A stretch of DNA of 60,434 nucleotides from an uncultured Oscillospiraceae bacterium (GCA_934597125.1 CAKTQM010000005.1:1-60434), one strand, 5' to 3'. Counted from the first letter of the stretch, positions 8,278-17,493 are shown. The notes: generated by a model not told the origin, from the letters alone. Made by a program: numbers and translations.

Positions 8278-9690
8278 TTATACCATCTCGCCGAACAGCG
8301 CCCAGGTGTTGCTGTCGGTAATTTTCACATCGTGATAGGTGCCGATGGCGGCCCGGTCGCCCACCAGATGCACCAGCCGTCCTCCGGCGGTGCGGGCCGT
8401 CAGGGGCCAGCGGCTGTCGTCGCTCTCGCCGTCGATGAGACAGCGGAGCGTACGGCCCACATACTGGGCGTGGATCTCCTCGGAGATCCGATTCTGTGTG
8501 TCGCACAGCCGGTCGAACCACACCTGCTTCTCCGCGCGGGGAACGGGGTCGTCCATTTTGGCCGCCGGCGTGCCCGGGCGGGGGGAGAAGATGAAGGTGA
8601 ACAGCGCGTCAAACCGCACCTGCTCCACCAGCGCCACCGTCTCCATGGCCTCGGCCTCCGTCTCGCCGGGGAAGCCGATGATCACGTCGCTGGTCAGCAC
8701 CAGTTCCGGCATGACCTTGCGGGCATAGGTGATCAGCTCCAGATACCGTGCCTTGTCATAGGGCCGGTTCATGGCCCGCAGCACCCGATCACTGCCCGAC
8801 TGCACCGGCAGGTGCAGCTGCTTGGCAACATGAGAGCACCGCGCCATGGTGTCAAACAGCTTGAAGCTGGCGTCCTTGGGCTGGGAGGACATGAAGCGGA
8901 TCAGGTAATCCCCCTCGATTTCATCCAGCGCCGACAGCAGATCGGCGAAGTCGTACCCCGTGCCCAGATCCTTGCCGTAGGAGTTGACGTTCTGGCCCAG
9001 CAGGGTGATCTCCCTGTAGCCCTCCGCCGCCAGCTGGCGCACCTCGTTGATGATCTGCTGCGGCTCGCGGCTGCGCTCGCGGCCCCGCACATAGGGCACG
9101 ATGCAGTAGGCGCAGAAATTGTTGCAGCCGTACATGATGGACACCCACGCCCGGGTGCGTCCCTCCCGTACGACGGGCATGCCCTCGGCGATGGAGCCGT
9201 GCTCCTCCTCCACGGAGAACACACGTCCCCGGCGGGTGTAGACCTGCCACAAGAGCTCCGGAAACTTCCACAGCGCCTGAGGGCCGAAGACCAGATCCAC
9301 GTGGCGGTAGGACTTGCGCACCTTCTCCGCCACCTCCGGCCGCTGTGCCATGCAGCCGCACAGGCAGATGATCTGCTCCGGATTGGCCTTTTTTGTGTGG
9401 GTCAGGGCGCCCAGATTGCCGTATACCCGCTTTTCCGCGTGCTCACGGATGGCGCAGGTGTTCAGCACGATGATGTCGGCCCGGGCGGGCTCGGTAACGA
9501 ATTCACAGCCCATGGCCTCCAGCATGCCCAGAATGTGCTGGCTGTCGGCCACGTTCTGCTGGCAGCCGAAGGTGTCCACCATCGCGCGGACGGTCTTGCC
9601 CCGCTGGGCATGCAGTTCCTTTATTTTTTCGGTAAATTCCCGCTGGCGCTGCATGTCCGCGTCAGACAGGACGACGTTTTTCCGTTCCAA
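8278..9690 (-). CDS. miaB: tRNA-2-methylthio-N6-dimethylallyladenosine synthase MiaB
   Basis: 470 aa. The start is a TTG at 9690, supported by a near-perfect GAAGGAGGT five bases upstream; no ATG fits as well. The N-terminal UPF0004 domain supplies C43 (FGCQQN), C79 (NTCAIRE) and C113 (CGCMAQ) for the auxiliary 4Fe-4S cluster. The radical-SAM cluster cysteines are C189, C193 and C196 (CNNFCAYC). The C-terminal stretch fits a TRAM RNA-binding domain. MiaB methylthiolates i6A37 made by MiaA, encoded further along the same operon. It is the first gene after the promoter at 9740-9768. Confidence 0.97.
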   Translation of the reverse strand: MERKNVVLSDADMQRQREFTEKIKELHAQRGKTVRAMVDTFGCQQNVADSQHILGMLEAMGCEFVTEPARADIIVLNTCAIREHAEKRVYGNLGALTHTKKANPEQIICLCGCMAQRPEVAEKVRKSYRHVDLVFGPQALWKFPELLWQVYTRRGRVFSVEEEHGSIAEGMPVVREGRTRAWVSIMYGCNNFCAYCIVPYVRGRERSREPQQIINEVRQLAAEGYREITLLGQNVNSYGKDLGTGYDFADLLSALDEIEGDYLIRFMSSQPKDASFKLFDTMARCSHVAKQLHLPVQSGSDRVLRAMNRPYDKARYLELITYARKVMPELVLTSDVIIGFPGETEAEAMETVALVEQVRFDALFTFIFSPRPGTPAAKMDDPVPRAEKQVWFDRLCDTQNRISEEIHAQYVGRTLRCLIDGESDDSRWPLTARTAGGRLVHLVGDRAAIGTYHDVKITDSNTWALFGEMV

Positions 9691-9739
9691 GAGTACCTCC
9701 TTCGCCCGCAGATGACGCAGGGCGATTTTTAATCAAATT

Positions 9740-9768
9740 ATTATACCACATCCAAAACCGCAACACAA
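9740..9768 (-). promoter_or_regulatory. Promoter of the miaB-mutS-mutL-miaA-hfq operon
   Basis: On the minus strand, TTGTGT (9763-9768) and a perfect TATAAT (9740-9745) are 17 bp apart, about 50 bp before the TTG start of miaB. No other equally good promoter was noticed in the leftward genes downstream, so it may drive the whole set through sepF. Confidence 0.7.
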
Positions 9769-9850
9769 GAAAAGGGCGAAGAAAAATGTGTTTTTCTGTC
9801 GATGGGAAGGCTGCCCGCGGGCTTGGCCCCTGCAAAAGGCGGCCGGCGCG

Positions 9851-9878
9851 AAAAAAGCACCCCGCAGGGTGCTTTTTC
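9851..9878 (-). terminator. Intrinsic terminator after degV
   Basis: AAAGCACCC and GGGTGCTTT form a hairpin immediately after the degV stop codon, with T-runs on both strands, so it can stop transcripts from degV and any readthrough in the other direction. Confidence 0.85.
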
Positions 9879-9880
9879 TG

Positions 9881-10732
9881 TCATTTGGTGTGAAAATAGA
9901 GGATGCCCAGGGTGCGGGGGCCGCAGTGGCTGGAAACGGTGCAGCCGGCGCGGGTGTGCAGCACCTCTTCAAAGGGCTGATAGCTGCGCACCGCCGCCTC
10001 CACCTCGGCCACCTCCTCGGGGGTAAAGCCGCCGGATTCGGTGATGAAGATGCGGTGCGGGTCGATGTCGTCGTGTCCCTCCAGCCGCTCCTTCACGTAT
10101 TGCAGCAGGCACTTCTGATAGGCGCCGCGGTATTTTTTGCCCACGCCCATCTTGCCGTCCTTCACCTGAATACAGGGGCGCAGGGACAGCATGTTGGCGC
10201 CCAGCGCCGCCACGCTGGAGCAGCGGCCACCCTTGCGCAGATAGCCCAGCTGCTCCACCAGAAAGCTGACGTCCAGCAGCTCGCGCCGCTGGTTCATGCG
10301 CTGCTGGATCTCCTGGGCGGTCATTTCGCCCCTTTGGGCCAGCTCCGCCGCCTCCAGCACCAGAAGGCCGATGCCGGTGGAGAGATTGCGGGCGTCCACG
10401 GGATAGACATTGCCCACCTCCTGGGCGGCGATGCAGGCGTTCTGATAGCAGGCGGACATATCGCCGGAGATGTGGAAATGCACCACCGCGTCGGCACTTT
10501 CCAGCTCCTTGCGGAAAAACTCTTCATAGTCATAGACGGACACCGCCGCCGTGGAGCACATGCTGCCGCCGTTGTTTACGTGGGCGTAGATCTCATCGGG
10601 GGTGATATCCACGCCGTCCACCAGCGATTCGCCGTCGCGGACGATATACAGGGGAGAGATGCCGATGTGATAGCGTTCGACCAGCTCAGGCGACAGGTCG
10701 CAGGTGCTGTCGGCGGAGATTTTGATATTCAT
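9881..10732 (-). CDS. DegV family fatty-acid-binding protein
   Basis: 283 aa, the standard two-domain DegV length. The start MNIKISADSTCDLSPELVE (1-19) and the mid-motif GGSMCSTAAVS (55-65) are the two lipid-binding signatures. DegV/FakB proteins hold a fatty acid and, when partnered with FakA kinase, present it for phosphorylation; no fakA gene is in this window, so the partner is unknown. The gene has its own promoter (10781-10809) and terminator and is probably monocistronic. Confidence 0.93.
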   Translation of the reverse strand: MNIKISADSTCDLSPELVERYHIGISPLYIVRDGESLVDGVDITPDEIYAHVNNGGSMCSTAAVSVYDYEEFFRKELESADAVVHFHISGDMSACYQNACIAAQEVGNVYPVDARNLSTGIGLLVLEAAELAQRGEMTAQEIQQRMNQRRELLDVSFLVEQLGYLRKGGRCSSVAALGANMLSLRPCIQVKDGKMGVGKKYRGAYQKCLLQYVKERLEGHDDIDPHRIFITESGGFTPEEVAEVEAAVRSYQPFEEVLHTRAGCTVSSHCGPRTLGILYFHTK

Positions 10733-10780
10733 ATACAGAATTCCTTTGTTTCAATGCCCTCATGGGGGCGGGATAGCTTT

Positions 10781-10809
10781 ATGGTATCATAACGCGGGGT
10801 ATACCGCAA
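10781..10809 (-). promoter_or_regulatory. Promoter of degV
   Basis: On the minus strand, TTGCGG (10804-10809) and TACCAT (10781-10786) are 17 bp apart, about 50 bp before the degV ATG. The -35 borders the end of the glycosyltransferase gene. Confidence 0.5.
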
Positions 10810-10815
10810 GCCTTT

Positions 10816-12210
10816 TTATAGATATCGGTCGATCCGCTGGCGCAGCTGGGTGATCCGCTCCTGCATTTTCTGGCGGTTTTCCTGGGCGCGGAGACGGCTC
10901 TCCAGTACCTCATCCTGCCATTGACGGACATCCTCCTCCATGGCGGCGCGCAGCTGGTCGCGGGTGGCCCGCAGGCGGTTGATGGTGTCCAGCGACGCCG
11001 CCGTGCCGCGCAGCAGCTCATCGGTGCGTACGGGGTACAGCCCGCGGCGGAAGTTATCCAGCACCGCCTCATAGCGCCGGCAGGCCCCCGCCACGGAGTC
11101 GTCCCAGGAGAGATAGATCTCCCGCTGGGCGTTTTCGCCCACCTGGCGCATCAGGGGGCGCTGCGTCATCAGGCGGCGCAGCATGGCGGCCATGGAGGGG
11201 GCGTTTTCCTCGATGAAAAAGCCGTTTTGCCCGTCGGTTACATCCTCGGCGGCGCAGCTGCCGGCCACCAGCACGCTGGGCAGGCCGCAGGCCGCCGCCT
11301 CCCGCACCACCAGACCGTTGGTGTCAAAGGTGGAGGGGAACAGAAACAGATCGGCCCGGCAGTACCAGGCGCGGATGACCTGGCGGTCATAGCAGGGCGG
11401 CAGGAAGAATACCTTGCCGCAGAGCTCCAGCTCCTGGGCATAGGCGCGGATGGCGTCGCCGTCGGTGCCCTTGCCCACAAAGACCATGCGGAAATCCCGT
11501 CCCTCGTCCTTCAGGGTCTTCAGGGCATCCAGAATGATGCGCAGCCCCTTGTACCACATCATGCGGCCCACGAACAGGAACAGGGGTACCTCATCGGGCA
11601 GGTCGAGCCCCTCCCCCACGGCGCGGGCCCGATCCTCCGCCACGCGGCCGGCGGGGAAATCCACGCCGTTGGGCATGACGATATACTCCCCCTGATAGCC
11701 CAGGGCGCGCAGGTTCTCTCCCGCGCCGCGGCTGACCGTCCACACCTCGTCGCACTGGGTGATATTCTCCACCAGCAGCTTGATGGACGCCTCCTGCAGA
11801 AGCTTGCTGTGGATGGCGTTGGCAATGTCGATGTCGAACTTGGTGTGATAGGTGAACACCAGGGGTACATGCAACCGCTGGCGCAGCATGCGGGCCAGAA
11901 CGGTGGAGGTGACGGGACAGTGGCTGTGGATCAGGTCGATATGGCGGCTCTCCACCTGCGCCATCAGCTCCGGCGACAGGGGGAAGCCGGCGCGGTAGCC
12001 CACCAGCTTCGTCATGTCGATGCTGGGATAGCGCAGCACCGGAAAGGGGTAGACGCTGTCGTCAGCGTCGGGATAATAGGGCGTCACCACCGTGGCGTCG
12101 CCATAGTCCCGCTGGATGACGGCGGCATAGTTGGTCACGGCGTTGGCTACGCCGTCGATCACCGGCGGGAAGGAATCGTTGATGAGACAGATGCTGCGTT
12201 TTTCGGCCAT
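10816..12210 (-). CDS. GT4-type glycosyltransferase
   Basis: 464 aa from ATG 12210 (AAAGGAG upstream). It is a GT-B fold: the acceptor half opens with ICLINDSFPPVIDGVANAV and carries HSHCPVTSTVLAR and FTYHTKFD. The donor half has FVGRMMWYKG, FLFPSTFDTNGLVVREAAACG (nucleotide-sugar site) and DGQNGFFIEEN. The last 80 residues are charged and helical, possibly a coiled coil. Relatives include diacylglycerol glucosyltransferases and teichoic or capsule enzymes, so a membrane glycolipid role is plausible but the substrate cannot be read from sequence. It diverges from recG and has its own promoter. Confidence 0.88.
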   Translation of the reverse strand: MAEKRSICLINDSFPPVIDGVANAVTNYAAVIQRDYGDATVVTPYYPDADDSVYPFPVLRYPSIDMTKLVGYRAGFPLSPELMAQVESRHIDLIHSHCPVTSTVLARMLRQRLHVPLVFTYHTKFDIDIANAIHSKLLQEASIKLLVENITQCDEVWTVSRGAGENLRALGYQGEYIVMPNGVDFPAGRVAEDRARAVGEGLDLPDEVPLFLFVGRMMWYKGLRIILDALKTLKDEGRDFRMVFVGKGTDGDAIRAYAQELELCGKVFFLPPCYDRQVIRAWYCRADLFLFPSTFDTNGLVVREAAACGLPSVLVAGSCAAEDVTDGQNGFFIEENAPSMAAMLRRLMTQRPLMRQVGENAQREIYLSWDDSVAGACRRYEAVLDNFRRGLYPVRTDELLRGTAASLDTINRLRATRDQLRAAMEEDVRQWQDEVLESRLRAQENRQKMQERITQLRQRIDRYL

Positions 12211-12240
12211 AGGGCGGCTCCTTTCACATCGTATGGCCTC

Positions 12241-12269
12241 ATTATAATACATCCGCCGCCGCGGCGCAA
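12241..12269 (-). promoter_or_regulatory. Promoter of the GT4 glycosyltransferase
   Basis: Minus strand: TTGCGC (12264-12269) and TATAAT (12241-12246), 17 bp apart, about 30 bp before the gene. It is back to back with the recG promoter. Confidence 0.6.
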
Positions 12270-12294
12270 CCGCCCGAACAGAGTTTCTTTTCGA

Positions 12295-12323
12295 TTGTAT
12301 TCCCCGCCAAAAGCTGGTATAAT
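12295..12323 (+). promoter_or_regulatory. Promoter of recG
   Basis: TTGTAT (12295-12300) and a perfect TATAAT (12318-12323) are 17 bp apart, 28 bp before the recG ATG. Confidence 0.7.
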
Positions 12324-12351
12324 GAACAAAAACGGCAGGGGAGGCGAACGC

Positions 12352-14409
12352 ATGGCAGATCTGGACACCAATGTGCGGTATATCAAGGGCATCGGCGAAA
12401 CGCGGGCCAAGGCGCTGGAAAAGCTGGGCATCGTGACGCTGCGGGATCTGATCAGCTTCTTCCCACGCCGGTATGAGGATCGCAGCGTGATCTATTCCAT
12501 TGCCCGGCTGCCTGTGGGCGAGACAGCCTGCTGCCGCGCCATGATTGCCAACGCGCCCACCAGCCATCGCATCACAGGCGGGCGCACGGTGGTGAAGGTG
12601 CGCGCGGTGGACAATACCGGCGTGCTGGACGTGACCTTCTTCAATCAGGCCTACCGTCAGCAGAGCCTCCACGTTGGTGACAGCTTCGTGTTCTGCGGCA
12701 AGGTGGAGGGCAATCTCCTGCGGCGGCAGATGGTGAACCCTCTGATGGAGCCGGAGGGCCAACAGCAGCAGCTGACAGGCCGCATCATGCCGGTATACCC
12801 GCTGACAAAGGGCGTCAGCCAGCTGACGCTGCAAAAGGCGGTGCGGCAGGGGCTGGACGAGTGCCGCGCGCTGCTGCCGGATGCCCTGCCGGACGCGGTG
12901 CGCATGGCGCACCAGCTGTGCTACGTGAATTTCGCCTATGAGAACATCCACTTCCCCGTCAGCTTTGAGGCGCTGGCCCAGGCTCACCGGCGGCTGGTGT
13001 TCGAGGAACTGTTTCTGGTGACCTGCGGACTGCATCTGCTGCGCTCACGCCGTGTGGATGTGGCGGGGCCCGCGTGCCGCGCCGCGGACATGCAGCCCTT
13101 TTACGACGCGCTGCCCTTCCCCCTGACGGATGCCCAGCGGCGGGCCATCGGCGACGCGGTGGCGGACATGATGGCGTCGCGGCCCATGAACCGCCTGTGT
13201 CAGGGCGATGTGGGCAGCGGCAAGACCATGGTGGCCGCCGGCTGCGTGTGGTTTGCCGCCCAGTCGGGCTGGCAGTCCGCCCTGATGGCTCCCACGGAAA
13301 TTCTGGCGCGGCAGCACTATGAAAATCTGTCGCCGCTGATGGGGCGGTTCGGCATCCGCTGCGCGCTGCTGACAGGCGCCACCAAAGCCGGAGAGCGGCG
13401 GGAGATCCTGTCGGGTCTAACGGACGGCAGCATTGGCTTGTGCATCGGCACCCACGCCCTGCTGACGGAGGACGTGCAGTACCGCTCCCTGGGGCTGGTG
13501 GTCACCGACGAGCAGCACCGCTTCGGCGTGGCCCAGCGGTCTGCGTTGGGACAGAAGGCGGAGCATCCCCACATGCTGGTGCTGTCCGCCACCCCCATTC
13601 CCCGCACGCTGGCCTTGATCATCTACGGCGACCTGGATGTGTCCATCATCAACGAATTGCCCCCCGGGCGGCAGAAAGTAGATACCTTCTGTGTGGACGA
13701 GCGGTATCGGGCGCGGCTGAACGGCTTTATCCGCAAGCAGGTACAGGAGGGGCATCAGGTGTTCATCGTCTGCCCCCTGGTGGGAGACGGGGACGAGCTG
13801 CCGGACGAGCGCAAGGCCGTGACCGCCTACGCGAAAACGCTGCGGGAGCAGGTGTTCCCCGACCTGCGGGTGGCGGTGCTGCACGGCAAGATGAAGGCCA
13901 GAGAGAAGGAGGCCGTCATGGCGGCCTTTGCCGGCCGCGAAGCGGATATTCTGGTGTCCACCACTGTGGTGGAGGTGGGCGTGGATGTGCCCAACGCCAC
14001 ATTGATGGTAGTGGAGAATGCCGAGCGCTTCGGCCTGAGCCAGCTGCACCAGCTGCGGGGCCGCGTGGGCCGCGGACAGGCCAAAAGCTACTGCGTACTG
14101 GTATCTCAGGGAGGCGGCGAGGAGACGAAGCGCCGTCTCAAGGCCCTGACGGCCACCAACGACGGCTTCAAGATCGCGGAGGAGGATCTGAAGCTTCGCG
14201 GCCCCGGCGATTTCTTCGGGCGGCGGCAGCACGGTCTGCCCTCGCTGCAGCTGGCCGACCTGAACTGCGACATGCTTTTGCTGGATGAGGCCCAGTCCGC
14301 CGCCAAGGCGCTGCTGGCGGAAGACAGCCAGCTGACCGCGCCGGAGCATAGGAAGTTGAAAGAGAGAATCGACGAGCTGTTTGAGGTGAACGCGGAGGGG
14401 CTGAACTGA
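12352..14409 (+). CDS. recG: ATP-dependent DNA helicase RecG
   Basis: 685 aa from ATG 12352, preceded by AGGGGAGG. The open frame continues far upstream, but that part overlaps the opposite glycosyltransferase and is not coding. The N-terminal wedge/OB domain starts with VRYIKGIGETRAKALEKLG, a helix-hairpin-helix. Walker A GDVGSGKT is at 285-292 and the DEQH box at 386-389, followed by SATPIPRTLA and QLHQLRGRVGRG. RecG remodels stalled forks and Holliday junctions. It stands alone, with no neighbour in the same operon. Confidence 0.97.
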   Translation: MADLDTNVRYIKGIGETRAKALEKLGIVTLRDLISFFPRRYEDRSVIYSIARLPVGETACCRAMIANAPTSHRITGGRTVVKVRAVDNTGVLDVTFFNQAYRQQSLHVGDSFVFCGKVEGNLLRRQMVNPLMEPEGQQQQLTGRIMPVYPLTKGVSQLTLQKAVRQGLDECRALLPDALPDAVRMAHQLCYVNFAYENIHFPVSFEALAQAHRRLVFEELFLVTCGLHLLRSRRVDVAGPACRAADMQPFYDALPFPLTDAQRRAIGDAVADMMASRPMNRLCQGDVGSGKTMVAAGCVWFAAQSGWQSALMAPTEILARQHYENLSPLMGRFGIRCALLTGATKAGERREILSGLTDGSIGLCIGTHALLTEDVQYRSLGLVVTDEQHRFGVAQRSALGQKAEHPHMLVLSATPIPRTLALIIYGDLDVSIINELPPGRQKVDTFCVDERYRARLNGFIRKQVQEGHQVFIVCPLVGDGDELPDERKAVTAYAKTLREQVFPDLRVAVLHGKMKAREKEAVMAAFAGREADILVSTTVVEVGVDVPNATLMVVENAERFGLSQLHQLRGRVGRGQAKSYCVLVSQGGGEETKRRLKALTATNDGFKIAEEDLKLRGPGDFFGRRQHGLPSLQLADLNCDMLLLDEAQSAAKALLAEDSQLTAPEHRKLKERIDELFEVNAEGLN

Positions 14410-14418
14410 GGCGCGTTT

Positions 14419-14656
14419 AAGCCTCCCTTGTGTAAAGGCGCCCCAGTGCGCGCCGCGAAGCAAGTGCCCTTGGGGTACACACTGGGGCGTGCACAGCTGA
14501 GGTGGCGACTACGGCGGCATAGCCGCCGAGATCGCGGCTAAAAACATGTCACCGGCATGTTTTCTTCACGCCGCGACGGAGGGACTGCCTGTCATGGGTT
14601 TATCCCTTCAGTCAGCCTTACGGCTGACAGCTCCCCTTGCGACAAGGGGGCCTTTG
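14419..14656. repeat. Repeat family A, copy 2 (with internal modules)
   Basis: Fills most of the 305-bp gap between recG and nudC. It opens AAGCCTCCCTTGTGTAAAGG and ends with the complementary CAAGGGGGCCTTTGG. Inside are two modules found elsewhere: a CCCCAGTGCG...CACTGGGG hairpin, shared with copy 7, and a segment with GGCGGCATAGCCGCCGAG, CTAAAAACATG and CACCGGCATGTTTT, shared with copy 6. A core TCAGCCTTACGGCTGA palindrome follows. No ORF of note is present. Confidence 0.85.
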
Positions 14657-14680
14657 GTATATCGCACCCCATATACGAAA

Positions 14681-14712
14681 ACCAGCGCCGTCCCGTCGGG
14701 ACGGCGCTGGTT
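14681..14712 (-). terminator. Terminator of nudC
   Basis: ACCAGCGCCGTCCC pairs with GGGACGGCGCTGGT, and on the minus strand the stem is followed by a short TTTT run. It is just past the nudC stop. Confidence 0.8.
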
Positions 14713-14714
14713 GC

Positions 14715-15533
14715 TTACGCATCTCCTTTCCGGAACCGCTCGATCATCTCGGCGGTCAGGCTGATGTCATTTTCGCGGCTGGGGATCTCCTCGCGGCGCA
14801 GCCACACGCCCTCGCACAGCTCGTTGTGATCCAGCGTGATGGCCGGATTGCCGTCCAGCTCACAGTAAAAGCCCGTCAAGAGCGTATCGGTAAAGGCCCA
14901 GGGCTGGTTTTTATAGTACCGCAGGTTCTTCACCTTCACGCCCACCTCCTCCATCACCTCGCGGTGGACGGTGTCCTCCAGCGTCTCGCCGATCTCCACA
15001 AACCCGGCGATAAGGGCATAGCCCCGGAAGGGCCGGTTGGCGTAGCGGGTCAGCAGCAGCTTGTCCCCGTGGGTGACGGCCACGATCACGGCGGGACAGA
15101 TCTTGGGGTACTCGATCTGCCCGCAGCTGGGGCAGACCATGGCCCGCTCGATATCACTGGGCTTCATTTTATGGCCGCAGCGGCCGCAGAACTGCCGTGC
15201 GCCGTACCAGCGGTGCAGCTGCACGGCGGTGATGGCGGCAAAGGCCACCTCCATGGGCCGCAGGCTGCGGATGTCCGACACCTCCACATATGCCATGCCC
15301 TCCGGCACCGTATCAGGAGTGCGGGCCAGGTAGCAATCCACGCCATCCAGAGAGAACACATGAAGCGCGTCCTCCTTAGGGATGGCATCCCCAAACCGCG
15401 GCAGCACCCAGCCGCCGCCGTCCTTTTGCAGCAGCACTCTGCCCCTTCGCACGCACAGGGCGATGTCGTGGGCGTCAGGCGTACCGATGACGTAGGTGCG
15501 GTCAAACCGGTGGGGTGCGATATCCTGTATCAT
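14715..15533 (-). CDS. nudC: NAD(+) diphosphatase NudC (NADH pyrophosphatase)
   Basis: 272 aa. A zinc ribbon uses C116, C119, C134 and C137. The Nudix box runs from G177 (GFVEIGE) to V199 (REVMEEVGV), with E183, R191, E192, E195 and E196 all present, followed by NQPWAF (209-214), the NudC-specific SQPWPFPxS-like motif. The enzyme hydrolyses NAD(H) to NMN(H) and AMP and can remove NAD caps from RNA. Its promoter overlaps that of the divergent uvrC. Length and all motifs match the family. Confidence 0.95.
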   Translation of the reverse strand: MIQDIAPHRFDRTYVIGTPDAHDIALCVRRGRVLLQKDGGGWVLPRFGDAIPKEDALHVFSLDGVDCYLARTPDTVPEGMAYVEVSDIRSLRPMEVAFAAITAVQLHRWYGARQFCGRCGHKMKPSDIERAMVCPSCGQIEYPKICPAVIVAVTHGDKLLLTRYANRPFRGYALIAGFVEIGETLEDTVHREVMEEVGVKVKNLRYYKNQPWAFTDTLLTGFYCELDGNPAITLDHNELCEGVWLRREEIPSRENDISLTAEMIERFRKGDA

Positions 15534-15562
15534 AAAGCGTTCCTTCTTTCGGCGTTTTTTTC

Positions 15563-15591
15563 ATCCTACCATTTTCTTCTCCAAAAAGCAA
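15563..15591 (-). promoter_or_regulatory. Promoter of nudC
   Basis: Minus strand: TTGCTT (15586-15591) and TAGGAT (15563-15568), 17 bp apart. Its -35 is three bases from the uvrC -35, so the two promoters face away and may compete for polymerase. Confidence 0.6.
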
Positions 15592-15593
15592 CC

Positions 15594-15622
15594 TTGCGGC
15601 CCGGGCGGCGGCGTGCTATACT
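15594..15622 (+). promoter_or_regulatory. Promoter of uvrC
   Basis: TTGCGG (15594-15599) and TATACT (15617-15622), 17 bp apart, 29 bp before the uvrC ATG. Confidence 0.65.
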
Positions 15623-15651
15623 GATGGCACAATCGGGAAGGGGGATCGACG

Positions 15652-17493
15652 ATGACCAAACAGGAATTGCTGCAAAAGGCGGACAGTCTGCCCCTGTCCC
15701 CGGGCGTGTATATCATGATGGACAAGACGGGGCTCGTCATCTATGTGGGCAAGGCGAAAAAGCTGAAAAACCGCGTCAGCCAGTACTTTCAGTCCGGCAG
15801 CGGCCATAACGAGAAGACCCGCATGATGGTGTCCCAGGTGGATCACTTCGACACCATCGTGGTGCGGACGGAGTTTGAGGCGCTGGTACTGGAAAACTCC
15901 CTCATCAAGCGGCACCAGCCCCGCTATAACATTCTGCTGAAGGATGACAAGGGCTATCCCTTCGTGCGGCTGAATGAAAAGGCACCCTATCCCCGCTTTA
16001 CCCTGGTGAACAAGCCGGAGGAGGACGGGGCGCGGTACTTTGGCCCCTTCGGCGGGCGGCATGAGACAAAGGCGGCGCTGCAGGCGGTGTGCGCCGCCCT
16101 GCGGCTGCCCACCTGCAACCGCCAGTTTCCCCGGGATATCGGGAAGGAGCGTCCCTGCCTGAACCACCACATCGGCCGGTGCGACGGCTTCTGTTCGCCG
16201 GACGGCCCGGGGCAGGAGGAGTACCGCGCCCGCATCGCTCAGGCGGCGGAGCTGCTGGGGGGCAGGCTGCGGCAGGTGACGGCCACGCTCCGTCAGGAAA
16301 TGGAGCAGGCGGCGGAAGCGCTGGAATTTGAAAAGGCCGCCGCTCTCCGCGACCGGATGCAGGCCCTGCAGGTGCTGGGTAAGCAGCAGCAGGTCATCGC
16401 CGGCGTATGCGCCGACACGGATGTGTGGGGCGTATACATCGAGCCGGTGCGGTGCGGCGCGGCGGTGCTGCACATTGAAAACGGCGACCTGCTGGGCCGC
16501 CAGATCGAGATATTCCCCACCGCCGCCGATCAGGCGGAGGGCGAGGTGCTGTCCGCCGTGCTGAGCCAGTACTATCTGGACAAGGCGGTGCTGCCGCGGG
16601 AGATATTGCTGCCTTGCCTGTTTGACGGCAGCGACACCTTTGCCGCCCTGCTGACAGGACAGGCGGGCCACAGGGTGACGGTGAAAATGCCCCAGCGGGG
16701 CGAACGATCCCAGCTGGTGGACATGGCGGCACAGAACGCCAGGGAGGAGGTGGAGCGCATCACCACCGAATCGGAGCGGCTGTCCAAAACACTGGCGGAT
16801 CTGCAGACTCTGGCGCGGCTGCCCGCCGTGCCCCGCCGGATGGAGAGCTACGATATCTCCAATCTGGGCAGCGACGACATGGTGGCCTCCATGGTGGTGT
16901 TTGTGGACGGCAAGCCCTTGAAGCGGGACTACCGTAAATTCGCCATCCAGACCCTCACCGCCCCCGACGACTACGCCGCCATGGAGGAGGTGCTGACCCG
17001 GCGGTTTGCCCACAGGGACGATGAAAAATTCCCGCCCCTGCCGGATCTGCTGCTGATCGACGGCGGCCTTGGCCATGTTCACGCCGCCCTGACGGCGGAG
17101 CGGGCGGCGGGGGTGTCCATTCCCATTCTGGGCATGGTGAAGGACGACCGCCACCGTACCCGCGCCCTCATCACACCGCAGGGCGCGGAGCTGGGCATCC
17201 AGCAGTCGCCCCATATTTTCACCTTGATCGGCCGTATTCAGGAGGAGGTACACCGCTTTGCCATCACCTTCCAGCGGCAGAAGCACAAAAAGCGCACCTA
17301 CCGCGGCAAGCTGGACGGCATTCCCGGTGTGGGAGACGCCCGAAAGCAGGCCCTCATGAAGCGCTTCGGCACGGTGAAAGCCGTGGAGGAGGCGTCGCTG
17401 GAGGAGCTGCGAAAAGTGCTGCCCGCCCCTGCGGCTCAGGCGGTATATGAGCATCTGCACCCACAGGATCAGAAAGATACACAGGAGGGCTGA
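15652..17493 (+). CDS. uvrC: Excinuclease ABC subunit C
   Basis: 613 aa, normal length. The GIY-YIG nuclease is at the N-terminus (GVYIMMDKTG...IYVGKA, 18-35) and makes the 3' incision. A UVR helical hairpin (about 215-240) contacts UvrB. The RNase H-like second nuclease contains SYDISNLGSDDMVASMVVF. Helix-hairpin-helix LDGIPGVGDARKQ begins near residue 554. UvrC cuts both sides of a lesion located by UvrAB; neither partner is in this window. The TGA stop sits inside the terminator stem. Confidence 0.98.
   Translation: MTKQELLQKADSLPLSPGVYIMMDKTGLVIYVGKAKKLKNRVSQYFQSGSGHNEKTRMMVSQVDHFDTIVVRTEFEALVLENSLIKRHQPRYNILLKDDKGYPFVRLNEKAPYPRFTLVNKPEEDGARYFGPFGGRHETKAALQAVCAALRLPTCNRQFPRDIGKERPCLNHHIGRCDGFCSPDGPGQEEYRARIAQAAELLGGRLRQVTATLRQEMEQAAEALEFEKAAALRDRMQALQVLGKQQQVIAGVCADTDVWGVYIEPVRCGAAVLHIENGDLLGRQIEIFPTAADQAEGEVLSAVLSQYYLDKAVLPREILLPCLFDGSDTFAALLTGQAGHRVTVKMPQRGERSQLVDMAAQNAREEVERITTESERLSKTLADLQTLARLPAVPRRMESYDISNLGSDDMVASMVVFVDGKPLKRDYRKFAIQTLTAPDDYAAMEEVLTRRFAHRDDEKFPPLPDLLLIDGGLGHVHAALTAERAAGVSIPILGMVKDDRHRTRALITPQGAELGIQQSPHIFTLIGRIQEEVHRFAITFQRQKHKKRTYRGKLDGIPGVGDARKQALMKRFGTVKAVEEASLEELRKVLPAPAAQAVYEHLHPQDQKDTQEG

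Noticed and set aside
5798..8335. 845-codon open frame opposite mutS
   Set aside because: It is the antisense of a complete, motif-rich mutS; Gln/His/Arg-rich composition is typical of an antisense frame in high-GC DNA.
10921..12351. Long N-terminal extension of recG
   Set aside because: Overlaps the divergent glycosyltransferase; the promoter, ribosome site and conserved RecG start all place the ATG at 12352.
14419..14656. Insertion sequence in the repeat-filled gaps
   Set aside because: No transposase ORF or remnant is present; only hairpins and shared modules, so it is called a repeat, not an IS.
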